Positions 16,556 through 26,053 of a stretch of DNA of 64,000 nt are shown here, piece after piece. Position 1 is the stretch's first letter. The number at the start of each line of letters is the position of its first letter. A model generated the notes under the pieces. The model was not told the DNA's origin. It ran no database searches and saw nothing but the letters and a program-made list of their open reading frames with translations. This stretch comes from Pseudomonadota bacterium. GTDB lineage: Bacteria; Pseudomonadota; Gammaproteobacteria; UBA1113. Made by a program: the position numbers and the translations under genes. The DNA lies in assembly GCA_021778015.1 (NCBI GenBank), contig JAJYCX010000001.1, positions 1 through 64,000 of the forward strand, written 5' to 3'.

Positions 16556-18211
16556 ATGTTAGAGCATCTTCACATCGAAAATTTTGCCATCATCGAAAAC
16601 CTAGATTTAGATCTATCTACAGGCATGACGGTGATTACCGGCGATACCGGTGCAGGCAAATCGATTGTCATCGATGCTTTAGATATTGCTTTGGGCCATA
16701 GAGCCGATAGCAAATTTATACGAACAGGGGCGACGCGTTGTGAGATTAACGCCAGCTTCGATACTACTCATTGTAAAAATGCACAACTTTGGTTACAAGA
16801 CAATGAATTAGAAAATGACAACACTTGTATTATTCGCCGCGTGATTACAGCCGATGGTCGCTCTAAGAATTATATCAATGGTTGCGCCGTAACCTTACAG
16901 CAATTACGACTTTTGGCGCAAGAATTGATTCAAATTCACGCTCAACATGAACATTATGCTTTATTGAAGCGCGATGAACAACGCCATATTCTAGACCGTT
17001 TTGCTCAACACGCCGATTTATTAGCGGCAGTCAAAACCAGCTATCTAGCATGGCGTGAAAGCTACGATGCATGGCAAGCTCTATTGGCCTTAGGCGAAAG
17101 CGATCGCGGTAAAATAGACTTTTTAACCTATCAATTACAAGAAATTAAAACCCTACAATTACGCGATAATGAATTAGATGCATTACATCAAGAACAAAAG
17201 AAATTAAGCCACAGCCAAGAATTGGTGCTGGCCTTATCCACTGCGATGGACGCCATTCACAAAAACAGTGACAAAACTGTAGTCTCTACGATATTACGTT
17301 TGCACCGCGACTTAAGCGCTTATCAAAAGATACTGCCCGAACTAAGCAACACTTTAAATTTACTCAACGGTGCAGCAGTACATTTAGAAGAAGCTTCTGT
17401 TGAATTGAATGCGCTGCTAAAAGACATGCCACTTAATCCCAAACGTTTGCAAGAAGTAGAAACTCGTTTGCAAAGCATACACAATTTAGCGCGAAAGTTG
17501 CATGTGCCTGCGGAACAGTTATTAGAATTGCAACAAAGGTTAACGCTAGAGTTAGATTCTTTACAAAACTTAGATGAAAAATCTCTGCAATTAGAAAAAA
17601 TTGCTACAGAGCACAAGGCGCAATATTTAGTATCAGCAGAAAAACTCAGCGCGTCTAGATTAAAGGCCGCCAAGAAATTAGACGAACAAATGAGCGCTTA
17701 CCTACAAAAATTGAGCTTGCCGCATGGCCAATTTAAAGTAGTGTTTTCTGAACCGGCTACTCTGCCTACGGCCTATGGTTTAGATCAATTAGAATTTCAC
17801 ATACAAACCAATGTAGGGCAAACGCCACAACCCCTGGCCAAAATTGCTTCCGGCGGCGAATTATCGCGCGCGAGCTTAGCTTTGCAACTCATTTCATCTC
17901 AACAAGACAACACCCCTACCCTCATCTTTGACGAAATCGATGTAGGCATAGGCGGTAAAACGGCCGATGTAGTCGGCCAATTATTACGACAATTGGGTGA
18001 AAAAACGCAGGTCATCTGCATTACGCACCAACCGCCGGTAGCAGCACGAGGTCATCATCATTTGCGCATTGAAAAAGAACATGGCAACGCCACCACATCG
18101 CGTTTAATAAAATTAGATCCCGAACAACGTACCCAGGAAATCGCGCGCATGCTAGGCGGTAAAACGCATACCGCCGTAGCACATGCTAAAGAGCTGCTGG
18201 AATTGGCGTAA
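16556..18211 (+). CDS. recN: DNA repair protein RecN
   Basis: RecN is an SMC-like ATPase that acts on double-strand breaks. The 551 residues have Walker A GDTGAGKS near 29-36, long coiled-coil regions between about 150 and 360, the ABC signature SGGELSRASLAL, and Walker B TLIFDEIDVGIGG. The end (EIARMLGG, then ELLELA) is typical. Transcription converges on the ankyrin gene, whose stop lies seven bases away. No SOS box was identified upstream because the gene is coupled to nadK. Confidence 0.96.
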   Translation: MLEHLHIENFAIIENLDLDLSTGMTVITGDTGAGKSIVIDALDIALGHRADSKFIRTGATRCEINASFDTTHCKNAQLWLQDNELENDNTCIIRRVITADGRSKNYINGCAVTLQQLRLLAQELIQIHAQHEHYALLKRDEQRHILDRFAQHADLLAAVKTSYLAWRESYDAWQALLALGESDRGKIDFLTYQLQEIKTLQLRDNELDALHQEQKKLSHSQELVLALSTAMDAIHKNSDKTVVSTILRLHRDLSAYQKILPELSNTLNLLNGAAVHLEEASVELNALLKDMPLNPKRLQEVETRLQSIHNLARKLHVPAEQLLELQQRLTLELDSLQNLDEKSLQLEKIATEHKAQYLVSAEKLSASRLKAAKKLDEQMSAYLQKLSLPHGQFKVVFSEPATLPTAYGLDQLEFHIQTNVGQTPQPLAKIASGGELSRASLALQLISSQQDNTPTLIFDEIDVGIGGKTADVVGQLLRQLGEKTQVICITHQPPVAARGHHHLRIEKEHGNATTSRLIKLDPEQRTQEIARMLGGKTHTAVAHAKELLELA

Positions 18212-18217
18212 TCAATT

Positions 18218-20860
18218 CTAATAACCCGGCCTTGGCGGCTGTGATAATTTAGCAGCATCGTTATCCGTTAAAATAATATGCCAAGCATTACAATGTTGCG
18301 CTGGAGGACAGGCTCGTTTAGACGAACCTGGATTAGACTGGCTATGAATACTATATGACATGAGCAAATCAGGTAGCCTTTTCACGATCTCTGGATCATT
18401 ACTCCATACATAGTAATTATTATGACCGTCTTCATCCGTACCTAAAAAGACTTGCACAGACACCCCATTATTCGTAAAAAACCGGGATAGCACTCCCTGA
18501 TTTTGAGCGGCTAGATCCACATGATTCGGCGACATTGCTGAAGGACCAAAAAACGACGATGAACCGCACTGCGACTGAGGAGGCACTATAGGCAGTGGTG
18601 ATGAAACATGGCTAGGCGCAGAAGGTTGGCTTAGTGGCGGAGCATAGCTAGGCACACGAGGTTGGCTAGGCAAAGGAGGACGGCTAGGCAAAGGAGGTTG
18701 ACTAGACAAAGGAAGATGGCTAGGCACAGGAGGTTGGCTAGGCACACGAGGTTGGCTAGGCAAAGGAGGACGGCTAGGCAAAGGAAGATGGCTAGGCACA
18801 GGAGGTTGGCTAGGCACAGGAGGTTGACTAGTCAAAGGAAGATAGCTAGGCACAGGAGGTTGGCTTACAGGAATACCACCACTAGAGAAAAAACGAGCAT
18901 TCTGTTGCGGCAACGAAAGGTTGGAACTAGACGATTGTGAATACCCAGAGCCAAAACTACTATTAGATGAACAGCTTGACTGGCTCGGAGATAGCTGAGG
19001 TAGCGGTGGTGGTGGTGGCAAATGCTTAGTTGACGGTACATATCCAGGCACAGCAGCAACATGGGCCTGCTTTTGATCATGTAGGGCCTGAGATAGATGA
19101 ATCAGCGTGCGTGTGAGTTGAGCATGCAAGGCTGAAGTTGAGCTTAAGCTGTTTGGATTAATAGGATTACTTCTTTGCCAATTAAGAATTTTCTCACAAG
19201 CAGCTTGCATACTATTGGGATGCATGGTCATCGTAATTTGTTCAAGCTCAGCCACTAACGCTCGCAATGGTTCCGGTAACTGCATTGCCTTTAATTGCGC
19301 ACAATCCTGTTGTAATTGCACTAGGGGTGCCTGTATCAAGAAATTAAAAGCGCAATAACCTTCTATTTGTTTTTGGTAAACTGTATACAAACGCCCTAGC
19401 TCCGCCTTTCCTTTATCATCCAGATGCGTTGCAATAAAGGTCTGTGTTTTCATAAAGCACTCGAGTGCTTCTAATTGTAATATCCATTTTTGTATAAGCT
19501 CATTCATCTGAGCTGGCATTATATTCATTGCTAAAATAGACTTTAGTATCTGAATACTACCCTTAATCGGATCTCCCTGGTTTAAAATCTCCGGAATAGA
19601 TTGCTTTTTCCCAGAACCTATATCAAATTGTATACCCAGTGCATTTACAAACCCAAATAATTCAAAAACAGCACCTAACGTTTCTTCTTTTTCAAGCAAA
19701 TGCATTTTGGCCATGAGATTCATATGTGGCACCTCTCCGCCACCATACGCATTCGCACCCACAGTATTACGAGCCGCTAAAACATTCTGTAGTGCGTTAC
19801 TCCCTTGTGCTTTTGCGGCATTTAGAATAGCCAAACCGATGGTATATTCTTGATTCCAGAAGGCGAAATGCAGCGCCGTATTTCCATGAAAACTAGCTTC
19901 GTGGAAACGAAAATCAGTTTTGTTATGCTCAATATATTCGAGAATAGCCTTGCGTTTTTGTATTTTTGCTTCGGGACTAGAAATTATGCTCAGCTCATAC
20001 AATAGATTCATTAAGGGCGTATTCCAATACGGCTCGGTATGTTGATTACATACCGCAGTATTCACCGTTAATGCTCTTAGTAAGAGTTGTTTCTGAGAAT
20101 CCTGTAACATTAAGTTCAATCGTACATTATCTACCAGATTTTCGCCTACAGTTGTCCCCCCTACATGCTGATGATTACGAACACGAAGTAAAGGCTCTAA
20201 CTGCCCACGTTCTTTGGTCTTACCAATGATCGCCATCAATATGTCTGGAAAACCCCACCAAGCCGCGTTGTGTGCGGCAGTACTACCGCGCACATCTTGT
20301 TGGCAAAAGTTAATCTCCGGATGGTTTATTAAATAATACGCTATTGCCTCTAATTGCTTAACTCGAATTGAATTGCTTTGCTTCCGAGCTTCTCTCATAT
20401 AAAATAAAACCGCATGCAGTGCAGTACCGCCCGTTTTATGATCCACCGCATTGATCAATGCAGGAGCTTTGCTCAAAACTATTTTCAAAGAGTCCATATT
20501 TGCGCATTCTATCGCAGATAGAATGGGCGTTATATCCTTCGATACAACAAATGATATGCTATTCATAGACGCACCAATATGACGCCCTTGAGAAGATTCT
20601 GCTACAGCCTTTCTAGCAGCATCATCCGTTACAGATACATGTCCAGAGCGAGTATATTGGGGGTTGCTATTGAGTAATTCCACACTCTTATAAAGCTCCA
20701 TTTCGGCTCTTAATGCGCTATACTCTCGCGGTAAATAACTCATCAAAACATCGATTTGATAAGCACTGTCTTGTTGTAATTTTTGTAATGGCGTCTTGTT
20801 GGCATTTTGTGATTTAAACACTGCTCTTGCGTTTTCTCGTCTTTGTTCTAACTGTTTCAA
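18218..20860 (-). CDS. Ankyrin-repeat protein with proline-rich tandem repeats
   Basis: The 880-residue protein has no signal peptide. Residues about 108-375 hold several ankyrin-like units (TALHAVLFYM, STAAHNAAWWG, NTPLMNLLYEL, NTALHFAFWNQ), irregularly spaced. A helical middle follows. From about 610 comes a low-complexity stretch with PPPPPLPQL, a Ser-rich patch and about fourteen six-residue units of the type PSQPPV/PSHLPL/PSRPPL/PSQPRV. A compact C-terminal piece of about 90 residues contains VQVFLGTDEDGHNNYYVW. Ankyrin plus polyproline suggests a protein that binds host proteins, possibly SH3 or profilin-type partners. That is inference. It starts 14 bases after the VWA gene and is probably co-transcribed. 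Confidence 0.75.
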   Translation of the reverse strand: MKQLEQRRENARAVFKSQNANKTPLQKLQQDSAYQIDVLMSYLPREYSALRAEMELYKSVELLNSNPQYTRSGHVSVTDDAARKAVAESSQGRHIGASMNSISFVVSKDITPILSAIECANMDSLKIVLSKAPALINAVDHKTGGTALHAVLFYMREARKQSNSIRVKQLEAIAYYLINHPEINFCQQDVRGSTAAHNAAWWGFPDILMAIIGKTKERGQLEPLLRVRNHQHVGGTTVGENLVDNVRLNLMLQDSQKQLLLRALTVNTAVCNQHTEPYWNTPLMNLLYELSIISSPEAKIQKRKAILEYIEHNKTDFRFHEASFHGNTALHFAFWNQEYTIGLAILNAAKAQGSNALQNVLAARNTVGANAYGGGEVPHMNLMAKMHLLEKEETLGAVFELFGFVNALGIQFDIGSGKKQSIPEILNQGDPIKGSIQILKSILAMNIMPAQMNELIQKWILQLEALECFMKTQTFIATHLDDKGKAELGRLYTVYQKQIEGYCAFNFLIQAPLVQLQQDCAQLKAMQLPEPLRALVAELEQITMTMHPNSMQAACEKILNWQRSNPINPNSLSSTSALHAQLTRTLIHLSQALHDQKQAHVAAVPGYVPSTKHLPPPPPLPQLSPSQSSCSSNSSFGSGYSQSSSSNLSLPQQNARFFSSGGIPVSQPPVPSYLPLTSQPPVPSQPPVPSHLPLPSRPPLPSQPRVPSQPPVPSHLPLSSQPPLPSRPPLPSQPRVPSYAPPLSQPSAPSHVSSPLPIVPPQSQCGSSSFFGPSAMSPNHVDLAAQNQGVLSRFFTNNGVSVQVFLGTDEDGHNNYYVWSNDPEIVKRLPDLLMSYSIHSQSNPGSSKRACPPAQHCNAWHIILTDNDAAKLSQPPRPGY
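18605..18866 (-). repeat. 18-base tandem repeats encoding the Pro-rich tract
   Basis: On the plus strand the unit reads like GGCTAGGCACAGGAGGTT, repeated with small changes about fourteen times. Each unit encodes six residues (Pro-Ser-x-x-Pro-x). A larger duplication of four to five units is visible within it. Repeat number is likely to vary between strains through slippage. Confidence 0.8.
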
Positions 20861-20874
20861 TTTAGCGTCCTGCG

Positions 20875-22830
20875 CTAACCACGCCCGATGATCATTCTCA
20901 TAATCTGCTTGTTTTTTATCACAATCTGATCTGCTTTAGGGACAATACCTCTTCGCCCAGAAGATGGGGCGCTTATCTTTTGATATTCAATACCCAGTTC
21001 TTCAATAACCTTAGCCTCGTCAAAGCCTGGTATGTAATTAGGATCTTTTGACTTAAGTGATTCTTTTGCATAGTGTGATTTAATATCTTCAAATTCGTTA
21101 CGAACATATTCACTTATCAATAAGCTATTTTGCGTATAGGAAAAAGGGCTCGATCCTACTGCAACATTAACATCATGGATTAGGACAGTTGTTATAGGAC
21201 TATTTCTAGGTACTGTAAAAAATACACGTCGCGAAAACCCATAAAATAAATTACGCATTGTGAGACCACTCGCTTGATGCCGTCCATCTATACCTGTATA
21301 ACTTACCCCCACAAAAGCTTTTTCATGCCTACCCTGCATCTGTTGAACCAAACACACAGCCTGGCCCATATCTTCATCTATGTCTTGTCCAGTACGAATA
21401 AATCCCTGAGGGGTTGAGAATCGCTGAGCTAGATCTTGCATAAACTGTGTATCACCATCAGTGCCTACAGAAAACCCGAGCACTATTGGCAATTGTGTAC
21501 AGGGCACAGCTTCTGAACCAAAAGATAAATTAATTGAAGGGAAATCGTTCCTAGTCCTTATATGCTTAAAAGGAGCTAAGCCGCTGCTTTCCCGCATACT
21601 GGTGACAAGCTTATTTACCGTGTCACCAGATCCTCCATTGGGTTGTCCATCTGTCAATACCACCATGGTTGTACGATTAAATTCCGCTTGAGGAATGACC
21701 AAATCGAGTGGGTGAGCTCTAAAGTGTGCAGCCGAGCCCGCTATAGCTTCTAATAAGGGCGTACTTCCTGGAGCTGGAATAACTGGAAGGTATTCTTTTA
21801 ATTCCTTAGCGGGTTTTCGCTGCGCAATGGTAGGAAGATTAAGCGTTTGAATAGACACTAAGACATTATCATCCAATGAATGAATTAATGTTCTTAAAGC
21901 CTTATTCAAAGCTTCAATTTTTTCACCGTCCATAGAAAAACTATCATCAAGCACTAAAACTAAGTGTGGGGTATCTTTTTCAACCGTAGCTGGTTTACAA
22001 GATCCTATTTCTATGGCAATCAAATCCTTCTCTTGAGTTAATGGCAGACGGTCCACTTGAGTAACAGCAACAAAAGATTCCTGCTTTGCAGTAGCAACCG
22101 TTCTACCTTGTTCGACTTCTGCCAAAATAGCTTGGGTCCTATCCATTTTCCCTTGATATAAATCATTTATCACTTTTTCATAGGAATAAGGATGATATTG
22201 TGCTACAGACAATAAGGCTTCGATATATCGATGCGGCACCTTAACCGCCATGGTTTGAGCCGTTTTATATTCATGATATTGATTTTGATAACCTGGTAAC
22301 TGTTCTATTGTTGCTATCGTAGGTATTTGATGTGCTGACAAAGCATTTTGAAACTGAATTGCTTCTTCCCGATTTTTCCAATAAAAGCATAAGCCGCCGT
22401 TAAAACTTAATTCCACAAAAGGAATTGATGCTACCGGAATTCTCTGCAATTGTGCGAAATGCCGGCCTAAGTTTGTTGAAATACCGGCTTCCTCTGAACC
22501 TACTTTATGTAATAATACGATCTGTGTATAGCTTGGGGTATATTGGGAAGATTGCACATAGTGGCGATATGCCTGAATCTGATTTTTTAAGAAATGTTTA
22601 TGTCGTTGATAGTTCTCTTCTGGAGTTCTCCTTCCATCCTCTAACGAGGTATCTATAATACTAGGTAGTAATGTATTTGTTTCTTTGGCTATAAATTTTG
22701 CATGCTTTTCAAGAAAATCTCGCTGCATTTGTAAATCCATGAGTTCTTTTATTTGCTCAGGAGATAATGAATAATGGGGTGCGGATGATGATGAACTTTG
22801 TGGAAGTGGGTGATTGTGATTAAAAGACAT
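20875..22830 (-). CDS. Von Willebrand factor A domain protein
   Basis: The 651-residue protein lacks a signal peptide. Residues about 288-480 form a VWA domain: LVLDDSFSMD (DDSFS at 295-299) supplies the metal-binding DxSxS motif, PGSTPL the conserved Thr, and VVLTDGQPNGG the conserved Asp. The first 280 residues are mainly helical and not recognised. The last 170 are beta-rich with no clear match. VWA domains bind protein partners through a divalent metal. AAGGAG lies six bases before the ATG. The gene leads a two-gene unit with the ankyrin protein and may form a complex with it. Confidence 0.75.
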   Translation of the reverse strand: MSFNHNHPLPQSSSSSAPHYSLSPEQIKELMDLQMQRDFLEKHAKFIAKETNTLLPSIIDTSLEDGRRTPEENYQRHKHFLKNQIQAYRHYVQSSQYTPSYTQIVLLHKVGSEEAGISTNLGRHFAQLQRIPVASIPFVELSFNGGLCFYWKNREEAIQFQNALSAHQIPTIATIEQLPGYQNQYHEYKTAQTMAVKVPHRYIEALLSVAQYHPYSYEKVINDLYQGKMDRTQAILAEVEQGRTVATAKQESFVAVTQVDRLPLTQEKDLIAIEIGSCKPATVEKDTPHLVLVLDDSFSMDGEKIEALNKALRTLIHSLDDNVLVSIQTLNLPTIAQRKPAKELKEYLPVIPAPGSTPLLEAIAGSAAHFRAHPLDLVIPQAEFNRTTMVVLTDGQPNGGSGDTVNKLVTSMRESSGLAPFKHIRTRNDFPSINLSFGSEAVPCTQLPIVLGFSVGTDGDTQFMQDLAQRFSTPQGFIRTGQDIDEDMGQAVCLVQQMQGRHEKAFVGVSYTGIDGRHQASGLTMRNLFYGFSRRVFFTVPRNSPITTVLIHDVNVAVGSSPFSYTQNSLLISEYVRNEFEDIKSHYAKESLKSKDPNYIPGFDEAKVIEELGIEYQKISAPSSGRRGIVPKADQIVIKNKQIMRMIIGRG

Positions 22831-22856
22831 GGGAGCTCCTTCATTAATTATTAAAA

Positions 22857-22900
22857 ATACCGCTATTTATTGAGATGAATCCCAATTTATAGCGCGGTAT
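22857..22900 (-). promoter_or_regulatory. Imperfect hairpin before the VWA gene
   Basis: ATACCGCTATTTAT (22857-22870) is nearly complementary to ATTTATAGCGCGGTAT (22885-22900), with a two-base bulge. It lies 27-70 bases before the start codon, so it would fall in the leader RNA or overlap the promoter. No known riboswitch is recognised. Confidence 0.4.
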
Positions 22901-23016
22901 GCTATCAAACCAATATCATGTTTACAACTCTAGTTATAGTTAAACATCGCTAAAGATTGGCGTAACTTGCGTATTTATGCTAAAGTGGCGCAAAAATAGC
23001 ATAGAGATTGCGCATT

Positions 23017-24063
23017 ATGCCGAATCAAACAACTCCTTTAGATTACAAAGCCGCTGGCGTCAATATTGATGCAGGCAATGAATTAGTCAATCGCATTAAA
23101 CCCCTGGCCAAAAGCACGCATATTCCGGGCGTATTGGGCGGTTTAGGTGGTTTTGGCGGTTTATTTGCCTTAGATTTAGAGCAATATAAACAGCCTATTT
23201 TAGTGTCCACTACCGATGGCGTAGGCAGCAAATTGTGCTTGTCCAATGAATTACAACGCTTCGACACCATAGGCATAGACTTGGTTGCCATGTGTGTCAA
23301 TGACCTTATCGTTTGCGGTGCTAAGCCTTTGTTTTTTCTGGATTATTTTGCAACAGGCCATTTGCGCGTTGAGCATGGCTATGACATAGTAAGCGGTATT
23401 GCTGCAGGCTGTAAAATGGCAGGCGCTGCTCTACTCGGCGGCGAAACCGCGGAAATGCCGGGCTTATATCAAGGCGAAGATTACGACTTAGCAGGCTTTA
23501 GCGTGGGCATAGTTGAACGCGAACAGATGATGCACGCGAGCAACGTAAAAGCGGGTGATGTCATCATTGGCCTAGCTTCGGATGGTGTGCATTCCAACGG
23601 TTTTTCCTTAGTACGTAAAATCATTGAAGTGAGCGGGAGCGCGCTCCATACCCCCTTTATGAATAGCACTTTAGGCGATTGCTTATTAACCCCTACACGT
23701 ATTTATGTACAACCTATTTTAAAAGCCTTAGAACAACTTAAGATCACCGGCATGGCACACATCACCGGCGGCGGGTTACTCGAAAACATCCCACGTGTAT
23801 TGCCGCAAGGCGTCAATGCAGTGATCCACAGCAACAGTTGGACTTGGCCCGCTATTTTTACTTGGTTACAACAACACGGTAATGTGGCAACACAAGAAAT
23901 GTTGCGCACTTTTAATTGTGGTATAGGATATGTCGTCATCGTGGCACAGAATGATGCCGACAAAGCCTTAAAATTATTTGCAGAGCTGGATGAAAGTGCT
24001 TATCGATTAGGTGAGATTGTAAAAGCGAAAGAAAATACTCCACCTGAGGTTATCTTTGCATGA
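23017..24063 (+). CDS. purM: Phosphoribosylformylglycinamidine cyclo-ligase
   Basis: PurM closes the imidazole ring to give AIR in purine synthesis. I use the ATG at 23017 (348 residues, family size). A TTG nine bases earlier is possible but not needed. Family marks include DYKAAGVNIDAGNELV, GGLGGFGGLFAL, STTDGVGSKL, LLGGETAEMPG and ITGGGLLENIPRVLP. purN overlaps by four bases, giving translational coupling. Confidence 0.96.
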   Translation: MPNQTTPLDYKAAGVNIDAGNELVNRIKPLAKSTHIPGVLGGLGGFGGLFALDLEQYKQPILVSTTDGVGSKLCLSNELQRFDTIGIDLVAMCVNDLIVCGAKPLFFLDYFATGHLRVEHGYDIVSGIAAGCKMAGAALLGGETAEMPGLYQGEDYDLAGFSVGIVEREQMMHASNVKAGDVIIGLASDGVHSNGFSLVRKIIEVSGSALHTPFMNSTLGDCLLTPTRIYVQPILKALEQLKITGMAHITGGGLLENIPRVLPQGVNAVIHSNSWTWPAIFTWLQQHGNVATQEMLRTFNCGIGYVVIVAQNDADKALKLFAELDESAYRLGEIVKAKENTPPEVIFA

Positions 24064-24647
24064 AAAAAAAACTGCGCTTAGTGGTATTGTTATCCGGCGA
24101 TGGCAGCATCTTCGAAGCCATCATTGCAGCCATTGAAGCGCAGCGTTTAAATGCAGAAATCTTAATGGTGATCAGTGATAATCCCAACGCTTATGGTTTA
24201 ACTCGCGCGCGTTTGCATAATCTCAATACACAAGTCATTAATGCTAAAAAATATAATGATAAAAATGAGTTTCAACGCGCTTTGAAAGAAACGTTAATAG
24301 ACTTAAATCCAGATTTTATAGTTCTATCTGGCTTCATGCGCATTTTAGCCGCGGATATTATACAAGCCTTCCCTAAGCGTATTCTAAATATCCATCCCGC
24401 ATTATTACCCAAGTATCCGGGCTTGCATACGCATGAACGCGTATTGGCTGCAGGCGACAAGCAACACGGTACCACGGTGCACTTCGTAGACGAAGGTTTA
24501 GATTCCGGCCCTATCATCGCGCAAAGAGAATTAACGATTTTACCTGAGGATACAGCTGAGAGCTTGCAGCAACGCGTTAAAGAGCTGGAGAAAGTGTTGT
24601 ATCCTGAGGTGTTGCAAAGCCTCAACACACCGCCCACATTGGAATAA
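24060..24647 (+). CDS. purN: Phosphoribosylglycinamide formyltransferase
   Basis: PurN transfers a formyl group from 10-formyltetrahydrofolate to GAR. The 195 residues contain VVLLSGDGSIFEAII, the catalytic INIHPALLPKYPG segment, HGTTVHFVDEGLDSGPII with the conserved Asp, and an ending typical of the family. The usual SGxGSNxxA start is SGDGSIFEA here, a mild deviation. The 3' end overlaps the convergent DUF4143 gene by 26 bases. Confidence 0.94.
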   Translation: MKKKLRLVVLLSGDGSIFEAIIAAIEAQRLNAEILMVISDNPNAYGLTRARLHNLNTQVINAKKYNDKNEFQRALKETLIDLNPDFIVLSGFMRILAADIIQAFPKRILNIHPALLPKYPGLHTHERVLAAGDKQHGTTVHFVDEGLDSGPIIAQRELTILPEDTAESLQQRVKELEKVLYPEVLQSLNTPPTLE

Positions 24648-25938
24648 ACACAATCTTTTGCTCTGCATCAAAAGCAAAATCACCATTATAAATATAATAG
24701 CAATAATCAACCAAGGGCTCATATTCCTTAAAGGCCAATAAATTTCTTATTTTTTTCTTTTCAATATGCGATGTATAAGTAATTTCAAATGGATAAATTG
24801 CCGCACCTTTTTTAACGACAAAATCAACTTCTACACCGGTGGCCGTGCGCCAATAATAGATTTCACTTCTAACCGGACTTTGACTCAACCAAATCGTTAA
24901 TTCATTTAAAAGCCAATTTTCAGCCCTAGCACCAATTTTTCCACTTTTAACCAATAGTTCTAAATCATTCATCCCCTGCAAATAAGCTATTAAGCCATTG
25001 TTGATCAAATATCCTTTTGGAGATTTTACTAGGCGCTTTAAATTAGAATTGATATAAGGATAGACTTCCTTATACATCAAACTTGCTTCCAAATAACGCC
25101 TATATTTATGCAGGGTTTCTCGATGGCAAGACAATGCTTGCACGATACGACTATCGTCACGAATAGAGCCCGTCTGCTCACTCACAATATCCATTAGTTG
25201 GCGATATAATATTAAATCTGAAATAGCAGCACTGGATAAAACATCTCGTTCTAAATACGTTTGCAAGTAACTTCCTAAATAATTAAGACGTGCATCGGTC
25301 TGCTGCAAAGACAATACTTCTGGCAACCCACCCCACACTAATAATTCTTGCTGACTAGAAATCAGATCATGTCGTAACGGCTTTAAAGAAACCATATATT
25401 CTTGCCATGTTTCTTCATTCGCAGCAGATTCTATTAAATTAAAGATACTTTCTTTTATTGTTAAATTCCATTTTAACTGTAAGGTTTCAGTCAAACCAAA
25501 CGCCGATAAATGAAATAATTGTATTCTACCTGCTAAGCTTTCGGTGCTTAACCTATGCAATTCTAAACGTGCTGAACCCGTTAAAATAAATTTTATTGCA
25601 TTTTGATCTTTGTATTGATCGTATAATACTTTGATTTGTTCAAATAGCTCTGGGCACTTTTGCGCTTCATCTATAAACACCCACACGCGCAAATTGGGGC
25701 TCAGTGGACTTTTGATGGTAGTTAAGATTAAGTCTTCCAACCGCCCTGCCTGTACTTCAGCCCGCTCTGCCATTTTATCCATATTCAATTCCGCTACAGT
25801 CGATTGCGGAAATCGCTTTAGAAAATGTTGTATTAAGGTAGATTTGCCCACGCGCCGTGAGCCCAATAATCCGGTAATAAAGGGTCCCTCAAAAGCAGTA
25901 AATAGAGCAGATTCCAGTAAACGGTGGCTATAATGCAC
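24622..25938 (-). CDS. AAA ATPase with DUF4143 domain
   Basis: The 438-residue protein starts with an AAA-type domain: Walker A GSRRVGKST near 26-34 and Walker B VWVFIDEAQKCPEL near 85-98, with a sensor-like FILTGSARLEL. The C-terminal DUF4143 part has a nuclease-like pattern, EIYYWRTATGVEVDFVV followed by YPFEITY. These proteins are common, scattered and mostly uncharacterised; some act with toxins or in defence. It stands alone and converges on purN. No transfer mark is evident beyond a tandem hairpin repeat upstream. Confidence 0.85.
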   Translation of the reverse strand: MHYSHRLLESALFTAFEGPFITGLLGSRRVGKSTLIQHFLKRFPQSTVAELNMDKMAERAEVQAGRLEDLILTTIKSPLSPNLRVWVFIDEAQKCPELFEQIKVLYDQYKDQNAIKFILTGSARLELHRLSTESLAGRIQLFHLSAFGLTETLQLKWNLTIKESIFNLIESAANEETWQEYMVSLKPLRHDLISSQQELLVWGGLPEVLSLQQTDARLNYLGSYLQTYLERDVLSSAAISDLILYRQLMDIVSEQTGSIRDDSRIVQALSCHRETLHKYRRYLEASLMYKEVYPYINSNLKRLVKSPKGYLINNGLIAYLQGMNDLELLVKSGKIGARAENWLLNELTIWLSQSPVRSEIYYWRTATGVEVDFVVKKGAAIYPFEITYTSHIEKKKIRNLLAFKEYEPLVDYCYYIYNGDFAFDAEQKIVFIPMWAVC

Positions 25939-25984
25939 AATAAATACCCTATTTTATGGTGTTTATGTAATTTTAACACTACAA

Positions 25985-26043
25985 CAGCGAAATTACAAGG
26001 TAATTTTCACGCTGCAGCAGCGAAATTACAAGGTAATTTCACC
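25985..26043. repeat. Tandem repeat with small hairpins between two genes
   Basis: A 33-base unit starting CAGCGAAATTACAAGGTAAT occurs at 25985 and again, slightly shortened, at 26018. Each unit contains GAAATTAC-AAG-GTAATTT, a small perfect inverted repeat. The array lies between the DUF4143 gene start and the end of the exporter gene. Confidence 0.65.
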
Positions 26044-26053
26044 ACAGCGCTAG

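Noticed and set aside
18605-18866. CRISPR-like array
   Set aside because: The repeats are 18 bases, contiguous, without spacers, and in frame within a gene. No cas genes are present in the window.
18662-18940. Arg/Gln-rich frame opposite the ankyrin gene
   Set aside because: It is the antisense reading of the 18-base tandem repeats, an expected artefact of an open repeat.
24622-25938. DUF4143 ATPase as part of a toxin-antitoxin pair
   Set aside because: No small partner gene lies next to it; the neighbours are purN and a drug exporter.
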